Translations under genes and position numbers: made by a program
In this document: positions 63,118 to 64,000 of the stretch, piece by piece
Layout: each line of letters starts with the position of its first letter
Position numbering within the stretch: position 1 is the stretch's first letter
The notes under the pieces: generated by a model
Database searches by the model: none
Seen by the model: only the letters and a program-made list of their open reading frames with translations
What the model was told of the DNA's origin: nothing
Assembly: GCF_003123725.1 (NCBI RefSeq)
Contig: NZ_QETA01000003.1
Span: 1 to 64,000, forward strand
Direction: 5' to 3'
DNA length: 64,000 bases
Origin: Corticimicrobacter populi
GTDB taxonomy: Bacteria > Pseudomonadota > Gammaproteobacteria > Burkholderiales > Burkholderiaceae_B

Positions 63118-63246
63118 TCAGACGCGCTTGACCTTTTCCAGCATCTTGAAGACGCCCTTGGGGGCGTTGATGAACAGACGCTTGAACGTCTTGCCCAGGC
63201 AACGACGTTCGAGGGTATTGCGACGCGTACGCTTGATTTCAGCCAT
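63118..63246 (-). CDS. Small basic protein, 42 aa
   Basis: A short frame read as MAEIKRTRRNTLERRCLGKT with 22 further residues ending EKVKRV. A perfect GGAG lies six bases before the ATG, and the terminator above follows the stop, so it is a complete gene. It is very basic (nearly one third Lys plus Arg), as with ribosome-bound or nucleic-acid-binding proteins. It is not L36. The neighbour at 63502 is ribosomal L31, but is divergent. Confidence 0.7.
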   Translation of the reverse strand: MAEIKRTRRNTLERRCLGKTFKRLFINAPKGVFKMLEKVKRV

Positions 63247-63501
63247 GATGAGCTCCGTAAAGACAAGGGCAGACTGGAAAGCGGCCCCGCTTGCTGTTGT
63301 GACGATAAAACGTCGATTCTAGCATTTCTGCTGGCTTTCATGGAATCTTTTTCATCCGTGTGTTGGCAGCGTGCATACAAAAAATGCTAGAATGGGCGGT
63401 TATCTACGGATACGTGGTCAGCCTTGCTGCACCAGCCTGGCAGGCGCAATATTTTCAGCGCGGACCGGCGACCCATTTTCTCAATCAGGAACGTTCATAC
63501 C

Positions 63502-63768
63502 ATGAAAGAAGGCATTCACCCCGAATACCGCGAAGTCGTTTTCCTCGACCAGCAAACCGGCAGCAAGATCATCACCCGTTCGACCGTCAACACGCGCGAA
63601 ACCGTCGAGATCGATGGCAAGAGCTACCCGCTCTTCAAGTGCGACGTGACTGCCGAATCGCACCCCTTCTACACTGGCGCCCAGACCCGCATCGTCGATG
63701 CCGGCCGCGTCGAGAAGTTCCGTGCCCGTTTCGCTCGTACCACCGGCGCAGTCAGCAAGGCTTCCTGA
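63502..63768 (+). CDS. rpmE2: 50S ribosomal protein L31, type B
   Basis: An 88-residue ribosomal protein starting [20 protein letters not shown]. It lacks the CxxC zinc pairs of type A L31 and has the C-minus pattern of the type B protein, usually used when zinc is scarce. The start at 63502 is the family start; the longer frame is not used. A strong terminator follows. Confidence 0.95.
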   Translation: MKEGIHPEYREVVFLDQQTGSKIITRSTVNTRETVEIDGKSYPLFKCDVTAESHPFYTGAQTRIVDAGRVEKFRARFARTTGAVSKAS

Positions 63769-63806
63769 TCCGGAACCTGGAAACGCCTTACGGCGTATCC
63801 CGTTGC

Positions 63807-63836
63807 AAAGGCAGCCCCGCAGCGGCTGCCTTTTTT
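63807..63836 (+). terminator. Terminator of rpmE2
   Basis: Arms AAAGGCAGCC/GGCTGCCTTT (63807-63816 and 63824-63833) with a seven-base loop run into a T-tract. Confidence 0.92.
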
Positions 63837-63861
63837 ATTTGAAGTCGGATAAATTAGCGCC

Positions 63862-64000
63862 GTGTCTCCCCTATATCGCTCCACACCGGCCCGCCTGACC
63901 GCCCCGGCCACGACCAAACTGCCGCGCCTGGCGCTGTACGCATTGCTGCTGGCCTATATCGTGGCGGGTCTGTTCATGCGCGACCCCTGGAAAAGTGATG
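63862..64000 (+). CDS. Membrane glycosyltransferase (ArnT/PMT-like), N-terminus only
   Basis: A GTG start at 63862 opens 46 codons before the window ends. The peptide (LALYALLLAYIVAGLFMRDPWKSD) has a first membrane span followed by RDPW, typical of the first periplasmic loop of the GT39/ArnT-like family, whose Asp binds metal or substrate. The start codon and the name are provisional because the gene is cut. Confidence 0.6.
   Translation, partial: MSPLYRSTPARLTAPATTKLPRLALYALLLAYIVAGLFMRDPWKSD

Overview
The window looks like the chromosome of a betaproteobacterium of the order Burkholderiales, most probably near Alcaligenaceae/Bordetella. The reasons are the high-GC codon use, a Bordetella-type trimeric porin, and familiar gene strings: ExbD-lpxK-Trm112-kdsB-adk, murJ-rpsT, DUF3579/argD-argF-argG, and ClpS/ClpA next to a cold-shock gene. 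All gene names come from reading the protein sequences; no database search was run.

Layout. Positions 1-1565 hold the start of a Tat-exported oxidoreductase and a porin. Positions 1566-16102 are one integrated element bounded by a perfect 47-bp direct repeat; the right copy is the 3' part of an intact tRNA with a CAU anticodon. Its core (5.2-13.7 kb) is an inovirus (filamentous phage) prophage in nearly the Ff gene order: Rep (pII), ssDNA-binding protein (pV), small proteins, major coat (pVIII), an unlisted 26-aa hydrophobic protein, adsorption protein (pIII), pVI, Zot (pI), secretin (pIV), then an intergenic region with perfect palindromes. A divergent switch (excisionase-like gene against repressor plus tyrosine integrase) lies at 12.0-13.7 kb. 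The arms carry cargo: a TacAT-type GNAT/DUF1778 toxin-antitoxin pair with its promoter and operator visible, an AT-rich gene with a Cys/His cluster, a PrpA-type phosphatase, two small genes, and a 466-aa protein with a nuclease-like N-terminus. A structured intergenic sequence of about 160 bp is present twice, and phased hexamer repeats mark both arms of the phage attachment site.

From 16.1 kb onward the window is core genome. 16.2-20.4 kb: a coiled-coil protein, a ProQ-type RNA chaperone, a TauE exporter and a PHP nuclease. 20.4-30.3 kb: aspA, an amino-acid ABC binding protein, putA, clpA, clpS and a cold-shock gene. 30.3-40.1 kb: xseA, an ExbB/ExbD pair, lpxK, Trm112, kdsB, adk, an SDR, murJ, rpsT and a 2-hydroxyacid dehydrogenase. 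40.1-45.7 kb: DUF3579, argD, argF, argG, an epimerase-like protein and a DTW protein. 45.8-50.2 kb: a two-component system and TonB-ExbB-ExbD.

50.4-54.7 kb holds a UPF0323 lipoprotein with a glutathionylspermidine-synthase-like partner, a bactofilin with an M23 peptidase, and the initiator tRNA. 54.8-57.6 kb holds SOS-controlled umuDC and a secreted EndA nuclease with an extra Cys/His tail. 57.7-64.0 kb holds nnrS, an isochorismatase, ettA, a NYN protein, a 42-aa basic protein, rpmE2 and the start of a membrane glycosyltransferase.

The newest-looking material is in the prophage: the attachment-site architecture, the duplicated structured sequence, the palindrome cluster in the packaging-signal position, the small unlisted genes and the cargo genes.
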